This document shows positions 1 to 11,017 of a stretch of DNA of 64,000 nucleotides, in pieces. The stretch's first letter is position 1. Each line of letters opens with the position of its first letter. The position numbers were made by a program, and so were the translations under genes. The notes beneath the pieces were generated by a model. It saw nothing but the letters and a program-made list of their open reading frames with translations, had not been told where the DNA came from and did not search any database. The DNA is from Lyophyllum atratum. Taxonomy: Eukaryota; Basidiomycota; Agaricomycetes; Agaricales; Lyophyllaceae. The stretch spans positions 1,042,433 through 1,106,432 of the forward strand of contig JACGCN010000018.1 of NCBI GenBank assembly GCA_014905825.1. Reading direction: 5' to 3'.

Positions 1-175
1 TGATTCCTCGGAAGGCAGAACCGTCCGCGAGCTCAAGGATTCCCTCTTCCTGTTCGCTGCCATCGGCACGAGCAAGCGCGGCTGTGACAGGCGGAGCCGG
101 AAAGTTAGCAAGCGCACTTGGAGTGCGAGATAGGCCGGGCCGAATAAGCGGGAGTTGCGCAGTGAGGATGGACAT
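1..175 (-). CDS. Carbamoyl-phosphate synthase small-chain domain, N-terminus (partial; probably URA2/CAD type)
   Basis: The reverse strand opens with ATG at 175-173 and stays open to the window edge, giving about 58 residues. After a proline/alanine-rich leader of about 48 residues comes ILELADGSAFRGI. This resembles the start of the glutaminase (small) chain of carbamoyl-phosphate synthase, where a short beta strand of the form LxLxDGSxFxGxSFG begins the domain. In fungi this chain is either the arginine-specific Cpa1 or the first domain of the multifunctional pyrimidine enzyme Ura2. The A-x-RGI wording and the short leader fit Ura2 slightly better to my eye, but the catalytic triad lies outside the window, so the two cannot be separated. 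The first 58 codons show no intron. The call rests on one short motif. Confidence 0.5.
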   Translation of the reverse strand, partial: MSILTAQLPLIRPGLSRTPSALANFPAPPVTAALARADGSEQEEGILELADGSAFRGI

Positions 176-1894
176 GGTGCGATAATTATTACTCGTGTAA
201 ACTGGCGTCGTCTTCTTCCTCACCACTCGGATTGAGGGTCTGCCTGCTTGCGAGTGGAGAGGAAGAGGAAAAGAGAAAATTGGCTAATGTTAGATAACCC
301 AAAATTGTTGTTTGTGCTTGTGTAGAATCGATCGTAGTGATCGACAGATCTTATCCAGTCTAATCTCTTCTAATCTCCTTTCCAGAAACTTTCCAGGCCC
401 AACAACTGTACCTTTTCCCATCTTCCTCGTGATCCTCGTCAGTCGCAGCAGCGCCAGCGCTGGCGCTGCAAATACCTGAACATTGTTGGCATATCCATCA
501 GTCTAATCAGATTGACACCTTTCGGTATTTCGGCTTCGAACGCTTTTGGCGAGACGACGTTCGAAATGCTCAAACCTTTATTACCACTTCCCTGCTACTT
601 CGAAAATATCGTCTACCTCAGAAATCATCTCGCTGCTCCTGTTCGGCCGCAGTGTGTGATAGGATAGTGGCGTTGAAGAGTCGTTCTTGAATGGGGCGGC
701 TCTGACGTCACAGGCGTAGGCATGGATGTTCGTCATGTAAGAAAACTAACACTACGACCTCGGAGAGTCGGAGGCTGGGAGAGCTGCGTACTCGTGTTTT
801 GACTCTATCACGATGATGCCGCCAACCATGGCGAAAGGAAATCTCGTGCGGAAATCTCGTGCGACGTAGTAGATACAAGCTGTCCATTGGCAGAAGTCAG
901 CTTTACATTATCGAGATACAGAATAGAATACGCTATGGGTTGGGTATCGTCCGCTCGCGCGTTCATCAAGGAAATATGGCCCCGGGGCAGGCTAATTTGC
1001 ACACCGGGGCCCCGTTCATCTACTCGAAGAATCAGCCATAAACTTGACACCGAAGCAACCAGAGCGACCCACCGACAACAACCACAAGTCAGGCAGTCAA
1101 ATATTCCGGCGATGCAGGAAGTTATCGCTACAGTACAGAGGATTATAAGCCGAAACCCGGAATGGTGAGAGTCTTGCTGTCTGCTCACCTGCGATTATAC
1201 ACTCTATGCAACCGGCGACCGCGCCCACGATCCCCATGATACAATCTCCAATACACGCGAAGACATCTAAATTTTTCATAAATCGGTGATCAGGCTACAT
1301 CTTCAAGCCGTTGATATTACCTCCTATGCACGAGAATATTACGCTAGGAAACATAATCTTAGTATGGTGGCCCGGGGTATTCCTCATTCCAAGACACTCA
1401 CCCCATTGTACAAAAAGAAATCAGACAGTTAATCCATCAACGGACCCTGGCTTACAGCCTTTATAACGCTCATGCCTACCCCACCATGACGTCGGCGCTG
1501 GATGGGGAAGGCATGTGCGACACGACCTTCAACATTTTTCATACTTTTGTTGGTCCTGCTAACTCGCACCAGATTGCCCATCCTCAAAGACCAATTTATT
1601 GAAAGGTAACCGTGGATTTAGCGCCCATGTATCATGTTCGAATGCGTGGTCCCTCTGTGTATCTGGGTAGCAACGTTGTTGGTTCAACCTTACATAAATT
1701 GGGCGACACTGACGTCATAGGTACACTGCACAAGGCACAGCCGTCCATTCAAAAAAACCGGATACAAATTCAAAAGGAACATAAAAAAGGACTACGACCC
1801 CAGAGGCTGAAAAAGCTGCACATCCTGCCTCGACCCCGACCATCACGATAATGTTGGCAACCGCGACGGGAGGAGTTCCTGTGTGCCAACTTCC
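176..1894. other. Intergenic, no supported gene
   Basis: About 1.7 kb upstream of the carbamoyl-phosphate synthase start and downstream of the first hydrophobin. Several open frames of 60-126 codons exist on both strands (for example minus 808-1188), but none shows a recognisable family, signal peptide with consistent splicing, or codon pattern. A 13-base unit is directly repeated at about 838-863 (GAAATCTCGTGCG twice). Nothing else is visible. Confidence 0.5.
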
Positions 1895-2518
1895 TCAGAG
1901 GTTGATGTTGACGGGAGAGCAACCAATGACAATGAGGCCATCCTAAATCACGATCAGTCAGGATTACTGCGCGACGGAATTGATCATCTACTCACGAAGT
2001 CGTTATTGGTGCAGCAGACCGGTTGCGCAGAGCTGTAGGTGTCGGACATTATGATCAGCACTAGGGTACTTGTGTACATGTTGATATGGGTCCTTACCAG
2101 GAGTTTCCTGCGCCGCCAATGACAGTGATGGGGGTGCAAGTGAGACCGCTGAAAACAAGTCAGATTAGATCGAGAGGTGCCTTGGAGAGCGGGAACATAC
2201 ACAAGAGCAGTGATGTCGCTAATAACGATGCCCAGGAGACCGGCGAGCAGAGCAACGGCGGGGGCAGAAGCAGACTGGACGGAGTTGCAGCACTGGACGG
2301 GGCCGGTGTTGCACTGGCTGGCGGGGGTGGTAGGGTTGCCTGGGTATGCAGTCTGCAAGGAAGGCACCAGTTTTAGAATTAAGCTGCGTCATGGGGAGCG
2401 GTACACGTACCACAGTGACGGTGGTGACTGGGGGATTGCCTCCTCCAGGCATGGCGGCCGCAAGGACGGTGAAGGCTACCAGGAGGTAGACGAACGCAGC
2501 GGAGATGCGAGAGAACAT
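1895..2518 (-). CDS. Class I hydrophobin A
   Basis: Five exons close in phase: 2411-2518, 2201-2352, 2098-2148, 1996-2032 and 1895-1942, giving 131 residues. Residues 1-22 form a signal peptide (MFSRISAAFVYLLVAF then AAA). The mature part carries the eight hydrophobin cysteines in order: QCNTG, QCC, LTC, GNSC, PVCC and IGC, followed by SPVNINL at the end. Spacing and the hydrophobic stretch ALLAGLLGIVISDITALV between the third and fourth cysteines match class I. Hydrophobins are secreted and self-assemble into amphipathic films on aerial hyphae and fruit bodies. All introns are 43-58 nt with GT-AG ends. A paralogue lies about 6 kb away on the same strand, and a relic follows that. Start chosen because it heads the signal peptide. 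Confidence 0.95.
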
Positions 2519-3752
2519 TTCGACGAGAGAGAAGAGACTTTGAAGAGGATAAGTGGGCTTTAGTTGAACTGTGTTGTTCGACTGAAGAACTGAAGGATTC
2601 AACGCCGAGTTTTAAACCTCGCTGGTGGTCTGTGCACATACACCGTTGACGCGTTTTTCTTTGCCTTCCGTGACGACCTGTCATTCACGCTCAGGATAGG
2701 CAACCAAAAAAACCATTCAATGTCGGATGTGGGGCCAGAATCCGCGATCTGATCCTGCACCGAGCAAGGGGCATGTGGTGTGTTCGCAAAGGGTGACAGC
2801 GCCCGCAAGGGTGTCGCAGATCCAGAGGCTTGCAATTGACCGTTAACGGTATCAGCCTCAATACTCCGTTCCCGTTTCGGCTGAATAACGGTCAGTAATA
2901 CGCGTAATACGCGTCACAAAAGTGTCGAACGTCAAGATCCTGGATGTGTCACACCTGGGAAAACGAGACGCTGTGTTTGACTTGCCGGAAACTTGAGTAC
3001 ATTAACCAGATCGTTGGTACTTCCTGACCACATGGAGGTCAAGAGCGACTTGTTTTGGGGATTTCGTTGTTGAGTTGCACTCCCGGTGTTTTTTGAGTCT
3101 ATCATTGATTCCCTCCCACTCCACAACATATGCAGGGACCCGCATCGAAGGAAGGGTTCATCTGTTGAACGCGTCTGTCACAAAGAAAGTCGAAGGCTTC
3201 TCTGTCGTACAGATTATAGTATGCCCGCGTTCGATCGGATCATCGTGGCGTTAGAATCTTCAAAACCCTCGGGTAGGAGGATAATTCGGTTTTGTGGCTG
3301 CGGTGAGAACTGAATCTGATAGATCCGGGGATTTGGAAGGTGGAGAAGACGTACGAATAAACAGAGAGGCCAGGCGCGAAGTTTTGACGCGATAGTTAAA
3401 CAAATAAAAAGTGTCAGCTATAAATGGGGACGAGTGCAGATCACTTGCCACAACAAGAAAACGGAAGAAAATATCCAAACATCTGGTTTCAATCGAAGGA
3501 GATTCAACACGCGTCTTGGAAAAGGGAGATATGTGAATCGATATGTTTTTGAATGATCGAATATGATATTCATTTAGTCAAACATCCACAAAAAGTAAAG
3601 ATCTTTATGAAAGCCGGAACAGGGTCATGAAAGGCGTGCGATAGAGTAGCTGCGAGAGGACTATAGGGTAGTGAAAGACGTAGACGATGTACCAATAGGA
3701 GGAGGCCCTAAGATTTTCGTGGGGGTATGCGAAGGGTATGCGGTTCTGGTGA
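2519..3752. other. Intergenic between hydrophobin A and beta-tubulin
   Basis: Holds the hydrophobin A promoter (minus strand, reading from about 2519 upward) and the beta-tubulin 3' flank. Short open frames on both strands look random. No repeat or RNA gene recognised. Confidence 0.5.
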
Positions 3753-5714
3753 TCACTGCTCTTCCTCGAGAGGAAGCTCCTCCTCGTAATCGCCCTCCTC
3801 CTCAGCGCTAAAGGATTCCGATCAGTTCCAGATGTTGTCAGACCGGCATAGCAAAGAGACTCACGTGGCATCCTGGTATTGCTGGTACTCAGCAACAAGA
3901 TCCTGCATGTTGGACTCGGCCTCCGTGAACTAAGAAATGGTTGCGTCAACGAACAGGTCCAAGATAAACAAGACCACACAAACCTCCATCTCGTCCATGC
4001 CTTCCTGGGTATACCAATGCAAGAAGGCCTTGCGCTTGAACATGGCCGTGAATTGGTCGCTGACACGCTTGAACAGCTCTTGGATGGCGGTGGAGTTACC
4101 GAGGAAGGTAACAGCCATCTTGAGGCCGCGGGGCGCAATGTCGCACTGAGCGGTCTGGACATTGTTGGGGATCCACTCGACGAAGTACGCAGAGTTCTTG
4201 CTCTGGACGTTCTGCATTTGCTCCTCAACCTCCTTCATCGAGATCTTGCCACGGAAGACAGCAGCCACCTGAAGTCAAGATACTTTAGCACGTGACCAGC
4301 ACCTATTAGGCTGTAACGCAGTAAAGCTCACCGTGAGGTAACGACCGTGTCGGGGGTCAGTGGCAGCCATCATGTTCTTGGCGTCGAACATTTGCTGAGT
4401 GAGCTCGGGAACGGTGACGGCGCGGAATTGCTGGCTGCCACGAGCAGTCAGAGGGGCGAAACCAGTGAGGAAGAAGTGAAGACGGGGGAAGGGGACTGTC
4501 CACGACGCGTCAGTTATGAGTCCGTGTTATCACAGATGCCATTAGCTTACCCATGTTGACGGCCAGCTTCCTCAAATCCGAGTTCAGCTGACCAGGGAAG
4601 CGCAGGCAGGTCGTGATACCGGACATAACAAGGGAGACCAAGTGGTTAAGGTCACCGTATGTCGGCGTTGAAAGCTTGAGAGTCCTGAAGCAAATGTCGT
4701 ACAGAGCCTCGTTATCGATACAGAAGGTCTCATCGGAGTTCTCAACCAGTTGGTGAACAGAGAGCGTGGCGTTGTAGGGCTGCGATCGTAAATGATAGGC
4801 GTGAGATCGTGACTATGCCAAGTGTCATGAAACGTACCTCAACGACAGTATCTGACACTTTGGGACTGGGCACGACGGAGTACGTGCACATCATCCTGTC
4901 CGGGTACTCCTCTCGGATCTTCGAAATCAAGAGAGTACCCATGCCAGCACCGGTTCCTCCACCAAGCGAATGGGTGATTTGGAAACCTAACGAAACAGTG
5001 TCAGCAGCCACGTCATTACTCGGAAGGGGAGATGATGTTACCCTGAAGACAATCGGTTCCCTCAGCCTCCTTACGAACGACATCGAGAACGGAGTCAACG
5101 AGCTCAGCTCCCTCCGTGTAATCTGTGAGTGAACATCAGTTATCTGTAATCCTGTGGCACGCCGATGGATAGGGGCAGGCTCTCCATAAGTCCAAACGCG
5201 TCGACGCGATGGGAAAGCGCAAGATGGAAAATGCATGATCTATCGCCCCTCGTCGCATGACCCTAGAGATGTGTGACTCACGTCCTTTCGCCCAATTGTT
5301 ACCAGCACCACTCTGTCCGAAGACAAAGTTGTCGGGGCGGAAGAGACCACCAAGGGGGCCGGATCGGACAGAGTCCATGGTTCCCGGCTCCAGATCAACC
5401 AGGACAGCACGGGGAACATACTTGTTCGCACCGATCTCGTTGTAGTAGACCGAGATGCGTTCAAGTTGGATGTCGTTATGCCCCTGGTACAAGCCATCGG
5501 GCGCGATACCGTGCTCATCAGAAACGACCTCCCAGAACTTGGCACCTATGCGAAGGCGGTGGCTTATCAGGACACGAATCGAGCGAGTTGATATGTAGAC
5601 GTACCGATTTGGTTACCACACTACACCAAGGCCACCAGATGAATCAGTGACAGGTCAACTAGCACTGTAAAAAGTACACACCTGGCCGGTCTGGAGATGG
5701 ACGATTTCACGCAT
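3753..5714 (-). CDS. TUB2: Beta-tubulin
   Basis: Ten exons close in phase: 5682-5714, 5605-5620, 5282-5545, 5042-5122, 4838-4986, 4551-4779, 4332-4495, 3984-4268, 3865-3929 and 3753-3807, giving 446 residues, the usual length. The protein starts MREI (the tetrapeptide for tubulin mRNA autoregulation), carries the GTP-binding loop GGGTGAGMG near residue 140, and ends in an acidic glutamate-rich tail. It polymerises with alpha-tubulin into microtubules. The 16-nt second exon encodes CGNQI plus one base. Benzimidazole-site residues read directly from the model are Glu198 and Phe200 (the sensitive form), but Cys165 and Tyr167, where many ascomycetes have Ala and Phe. No frame problems anywhere in the gene. 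Confidence 0.98.
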
Positions 5715-8159
5715 GCTGGAGGAGTAGAAGCATTAGTAGTTTGCCAACACGTATCGTTGAAAGTGGTACGACAAACAAACGCGACATAAACCGCGTGTCG
5801 TGGCACATTCTCCTCGCAAAACGCAGAAAAGCGCGACGAGAGACAACAGGACGATAGGAACATGTACTCACATGTAGAATTAGGGAGGGAAGATGGGGTA
5901 TTGTCGTTCAAGGAAGGGTGATGAACACGAAGACAAGAAAATCAGGAGGAGTTCGGGCACAGGGTGAACTTGAATTTTCAAACCCAGATTTACATTCCGG
6001 GTGGCGCGTGCACGCCCAATCCACGCGCCAACAACGTTGTGATCCCCAATAATTTCCACTGAAGCGAACAATCGGGCCATCCTGCAAATGCTACACGTAC
6101 AGGCCGATATGCGATCCACTTGCTTGACAAGAATTGAACGAGTCTCTTTGCATTTTCTGAAACGACCCCCATCCAGGGGATAGCTCAGAGACCGATTTTG
6201 GCAAGATCTGGTTTCTGGATGGATGTCTTGTCTGGTTCACGGAAAAAAAGACGCGGCAAGCCATGTATCTTTCAGCCGGATATCCAACCGATTCTCGCCT
6301 CGACAATGCTGCTGTTACGGCGGTTGGGATCGAAAAGGGGTGGGCCTTCGAGCAGACTGGGACGTGGGCATCATAATTGAACTTCCACAGTTGCTTTTCT
6401 ACTTAAGTTATCATCACAAGTCTCTTCGCTTCTCGTAAGTGCAGTTCAATGATTTACCCTGCACTGAACCGACGTATACTTAGTTGTGACTATCGGGCTT
6501 ATCTGATGAAGCCTTTCCGTCTCGCCGAACATCTTGTTCACATTAATTGTTGCAGCCCCCGTTCACTACCCACTTGTGTTCTGGCTCTAATCTGAGCGCT
6601 GTGAAGCCTTTCCGTCTCGCCGAACATCTTGTTCACATTAATCGTTGCAGCAGTATCCACTGTAATCTGGCTGTAATCTGAGCGCTGCCATGGAAATCCG
6701 CTATTGGTAGACTTTGGTCAGTGACTCCCTCAACGCCCCCGTCGTGTTATTTCAATGAGGTCCCACAATCCTTCGCCCTTTCGCAATGCTCCATAATCAA
6801 AAGGTGGTTATTTCGCTGTGATTTGATTCACACTGGCTAATGCCCGAAACAGATGTCAGAGTCAACCCTGGTACATACCCCAGCATTGTCATCTCAATGC
6901 CATACGGAACGATCCACAATCAAACCTCTTTCATCTCAACCTGGAACCGCAGTTCTACCTACCTCGTTACGTTCTCATGCGTGACAGAATAATACCATCT
7001 TACATGCCCTTGTAAACCTGAGAGTGATCAATCTCTGGCGGATCCAATTGGTTGATGCTTCATCCTGAACCAAAGCCAAGGATAGCGCCTCTGCGAGACT
7101 GCATATGCCCAGCGTCATATCGATGCTCGCGAGCCCTGGAATTCTCGAAGGGATCGCAAATAACATCTTTCCGGGTTTCTTCATTAGCACCTTCTAGTCC
7201 TCGGAACACCTGTTGTGGGGTTGCAAGATCTCAACCTCCTTCTGTCAACTTCATATTACGACCCGCAGTACATCCTTTCTGGAGGGACAAATGATCGAGA
7301 GGTGATCTCGTTCTTGGTCGCAATTCTCATGACGAAACCATGACGCACACAGGGAAGAAATGCCTTCATTCTACGTGTACTGCCTACCACACCCTGTCAT
7401 GATCATATTCCATGGAATGTCACCGCTCATAACGCGGCCTTCAGACTTTCCGACAAGTTGGTGGCATGGTCGTCATACCTACATCGGAATCGGTTGCGGT
7501 ACGTCGTGACACCCAATCATACCCCCACATTTTGCCCGGACATGCGGTGATATACCACGCGTATCGGCGTTGTACTCTGAGAACCAATCGTGAATTGAGC
7601 GGGGGTACAGTAAGTCATCATGACGTCGTCTCCGTCGGTTTGCACACCTCTCTTCGTCCGTTCCATCAGTGCTCATGCCTGCTTTTTCTCATGACGTACC
7701 ATAATCGCCGAAACGTAACGTCCACCGCATGCACTTTTCCCAGTTCTAAGATCTGGTCTCGGTATGGCCGAATGGACGAATGTCACTGAATCAAGAGTCA
7801 GGTATGTGAACGTTCATAACCATTCAGGCATGTCCCAAGGATACAGTTCTAATGATATGCACTCTGGAGAACGACAAGGAATATACCATGGCTCTGGTAA
7901 AGTGCGCTAACTTCCGAGAGCAGACGACAGCCACACTTAATGAAAGATCGCTTTGAAGGCGTTCCCAATCAAACTTTCAATCTTAATCAATAATGCATTA
8001 TGCGGGGAATACGATCCCATATGACAGGAACAGGATTTCAAAAATCACCAATATCATTTCACATAACCCAAGATCATTGTATCCCGCTCAATACCCAGAA
8101 AAGCTACCAAACCAATAGCGACATGTAGCGACCGCAAAGCAAATGCCGACTAAGACTAT
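5715..8159. other. Intergenic, contains a short tandem duplication
   Basis: About 2.4 kb between the beta-tubulin start and hydrophobin B. The first few hundred bases above 5714 should hold the tubulin promoter. No open frame with a recognisable product. The only structure I can point to is the roughly 95-base direct repeat at 6507-6690, listed separately. Confidence 0.5.
6507..6690. repeat. Imperfect tandem direct repeat, two units of about 95 bases
   Basis: The segment starting TGAAGCCTTTCCGTCTCGCC at 6507 recurs at 6602 with one visible change (ATTGTTGCAG versus ATCGTTGCAG) over the first 50 bases. After a more diverged middle, both units end in TAATCTGAGCGCT. The offset is 95 bases. No coding role seen. 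Confidence 0.85.
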
Positions 8160-8753
8160 TCAAAGGTTGATATTGATGGGAACACATCCAATGGCAATAA
8201 TGCCATGCTAGGTAACATGTCTTGATTAGTCTCGGTAGTCGAAAGCGACGCAAACGACCTACGAAATCGTTGTCCTGGCAGCAGACGGGCTGCGTGTGGC
8301 ACGCATTTTGGCCGATTCCGAGGATGTCGATGGGGGAGCAGGTGATGCCACTGTCGGCAATACATCAGTAAGCAAGAGCTTTGAAAACGAGGTGGAAAGC
8401 GTACATCAAGGCTTCAACTCCCTGCAGGACAACACCGAGTAGGCCGAGAAGGACGCCCGCGACGCTACTATCAGCCTGTAGAAAGAGCTTGAACATGAAG
8501 GCCATAAAGTAGTTTGATGACACTAACACGTTCAAGTGCGTCGCAGCATTGAAGGTTTCCAGTACCACATTGAGTCGCAGGCAGAGGAGTTGGGCCAGGA
8601 GCCGGCTATTCAGAGTTATGGTCGACCTGAGAAACAACACAAGATCGGGAACTTTGCACATACAGTGGTCACCGTCACTGTGGTGGTGGCAGCCGCAAGT
8701 ATGGTAAACGCCACCAAGACCAAGAGGAACACAGAGGAAACGCGAGAGAACAT
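8160..8753 (-). CDS. Class I hydrophobin B
   Basis: Five exons close in phase: 8664-8753, 8528-8605, 8405-8475, 8263-8350 and 8160-8207, giving 124 residues. The signal peptide starts MFSRVSSVFLLVLVAF. Cysteines follow the class I order: QCGTG, QCC, ITC, QNAC, PVCC and IGC, ending VPININL. It is a paralogue of hydrophobin A, sharing the MFSR start, the phase-0 end of exon 1 and the final exon of 16 codons. Two intron differences stand out. The 88-nt exon 8263-8350 equals exons 3 plus 4 of hydrophobin A (51 + 37 nt), so one intron is absent here. Conversely, an intron separates QCCDALER from the hydrophobic stretch, where A has none. The cell-wall film role is as for the family. Confidence 0.93.
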
Positions 8754-9748
8754 CGAGAATATACAGGAAAACTACGATCAGGCAGGACCTCTAGAAATCT
8801 CCCGGAAACAGTCAGCCTTTAAGCATCCGTTCAGTTATGCCGAGTCTTCTCGTCCCTGCACACTGCAAGCTGGTGATTGGATAGGATTGAAAGCGTGAAA
8901 TGTTGGACATGATAAATGATGCCGCAGGATATGGAGAAGAGAAGCCAATGAGCGGGCGCCGGGAACGCCAGACCGGTGTGGGGGCTCTTGACAAGCCTGT
9001 CGTCGGATGGCAGGCTTGACAGACTTCCTTCACTCAAAGGCACGTTATGGCAGCTTCATCAGCATCCGGGTCAATACCAAGCCATGGGGAGCATCACCTA
9101 TGCGGTCGAAATTTTCGCAATAGTGCGTCCTTGACAAGTCCGAGAGTCATGTATTATGGCGGAATGGAAGAACCTATTGGGAAGCCGGAATTTCAAATCG
9201 ATTTATTTGGGCGTTTAGTTTACCTTGTTTTTGCACATCGATGATGGTAAACAGGCACTGATGCTCCTGGGCTTGTGCCGCGCTTTCAGAAACCACACCG
9301 TCCATCTCGCTCGGGCATCCGAGCCTGCTTATCTGCTCTTGGTACATATTGCGCGCACTATGGGATTGCCTACTGCTTACTCGGCTGCGAACTGCATGTA
9401 CCTGGGGGCCATGAGCCTATCACTCTGTTCGTGGCGCTTTCAATCTTCTGCGTCGTCCCCATTCCTGGATACTGCTTCTATCCATCCCGTGAAAAGCAAA
9501 AAAAAATCACTCGTGGCAGGTTGTGGCATGTCAAATGCCTTTTAGAGGACCTCAGAGTTCGTACTCGGAGAAGAGGGTGCTTTTCCTTCGTCTAGTTCCT
9601 CCTTTTGGTCAAAGCCCAGGCCGCGCTATCACGCTCGCTACGTATGCCGAAATTCGTGCCTGTTATGACGCTGAGTTACATGCGCACGTAAAGAACGTCG
9701 TTCTTTCAGTTAATTGCCAGCTAGAACGGATTACAGCGTGCGTTTCTG
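8754..9748. other. Intergenic, hydrophobin B upstream region
   Basis: Promoter side of hydrophobin B and 3' side of the hydrophobin relic. Overlapping plus-strand open frames at 9225-9595 encode a hydrophobic, cysteine-containing stretch (GYCFYPSREKQKK near its end), but I could not place it in a family or give it a start and splice pattern. Confidence 0.45.
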
Positions 9749-9987
9749 TTAACCTTCGAGATTGACTGGGGTACAGCCAAGGGCAATGAGACCGTGCCGA
9801 GGAATACGCCATCAGTATCAAGGTAAGTGGTGTGAGGACCAGCCGACTCACGCAGCTATTATCCTCGCAGCAGACGGGCTGGGCAGTGCTATAGGCAGGG
9901 TTAATGTCAAACCAATTCAGTAAGTATTTTGGTTACCAGGAGTTTCCGCCGACTCCTATGATAGAGATTGGAATACAGGTAACTCCA
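9749..9987 (-). pseudogene. Hydrophobin relic (C-terminal half only)
   Basis: Reading minus from 9987, after an acceptor-like TAG, the frame gives GVTCIPISIIGVGGNSC followed by a GT donor. An exon then gives STAQPVCC-EDNSC, and finally GLIALGCTPVNLEG and a stop at 9749. These correspond to the last five hydrophobin cysteines and sit in the same phases as hydrophobin B. No exon with the signal peptide or the first three cysteines can be found upstream. No AG acceptor exists at the point where the last exon should begin, and the residue before the last donor is Cys instead of the usual Phe. I read this as a truncated third hydrophobin. Confidence 0.75.
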
Positions 9988-11017
9988 CTACCAAGACAGA
10001 AGGTGGGGATACATCCTCCGCTGATGGAAACTCTATACAGTAATATGCCCGACCGCATTCACCATGATAGTGAAGCCGTAAGTTTGATCTTCCGTCTCGC
10101 TCCTCAACACTTGTTTTTTTCCCGGCGTTCTACGTAACCCATTACTAGGAACGTGGCTTATGAACTCGAACCCCTTCTACCCCACCTCTTGTCATTGGTT
10201 ATTCATACGACGATGCACATCGTCACAGAGTATACATAGCCCTTGAATCCGATGACCTTTGGATCCCACAGATGGGTTTCAAATGAGGAATTTCGGCGGT
10301 TTCATGTCATGGAAAATCTTCTCGAAGCTGTCATGGATTTGATTGACATAATGGAAAACCAAGGCTGGGCACGTCTTCATGTCGACTGTAACATGCGAGC
10401 ACCCTCATGGTCACTCAAGGCCTCTTCAGACCCTCATCGTCATTATCGTCATCGCGCTGCATGCTTTCACAGTAAGCACCGAGCGGGTCTATTCAGAGAA
10501 GCCGTCGAAACTGTCCTGGTCTACGCCGAACAGCGTCATAAGTCATGTATCGGTCAAAACCTTCAACACCTCACTATCTCCCTAGGGCTTTGTTAATCGA
10601 GCGTTTTTGCGTGTCTTCCCCAAAATGGCCCTGGACAATCATTCGAACTCTCTTGTGACTTTGATTTTCGCCGTAGTTCACAGCCCTTGTAGGGCCACAT
10701 AGCCTCTCAGGATCAACGCATGATCGTTGTTCTTTTGCAATGATCCACTAGGTTTCGGCGAGACAGGCCTGAGATCCAAATTCACATCCTGCTCATGAAT
10801 AGCTTGTGCTCAAGCGACGGCCGAAACGACCGTTCAGAAGGTCTTTGGTCGTTGCATACGTAAAAGAATGCCGGTCTAAAACATTCAAGAGAGATTATCG
10901 TAATACGGGTCCATTTTCGAATATGAATAGCGTCCCATCCGCAACCGCCTTGCTAACGTACAGAGTCCGATGTGTATGCCATAATGTTATCACGAATGGA
11001 GGTAAAGATGTGGGGCA
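9988..11017. other. Intergenic, no supported gene
   Basis: About 1 kb between the hydrophobin relic and the 3' end of the DUF3433 gene. It may contain unrecognisable remains of the relic's 5' exons. Short open frames only. Confidence 0.45.

Noticed and set aside
808..1188. Minus-strand open frame with a hydrophobic, cysteine-rich start
   Set aside because: Considered as a small secreted or membrane protein, but no family, no consistent exons and no paralogue in the window.
9225..9595. Hydrophobic plus-strand frame, considered as a pheromone-receptor fragment
   Set aside because: One membrane-like segment ending in YPSREKQKK is not enough; the rest does not follow the Ste3 pattern.
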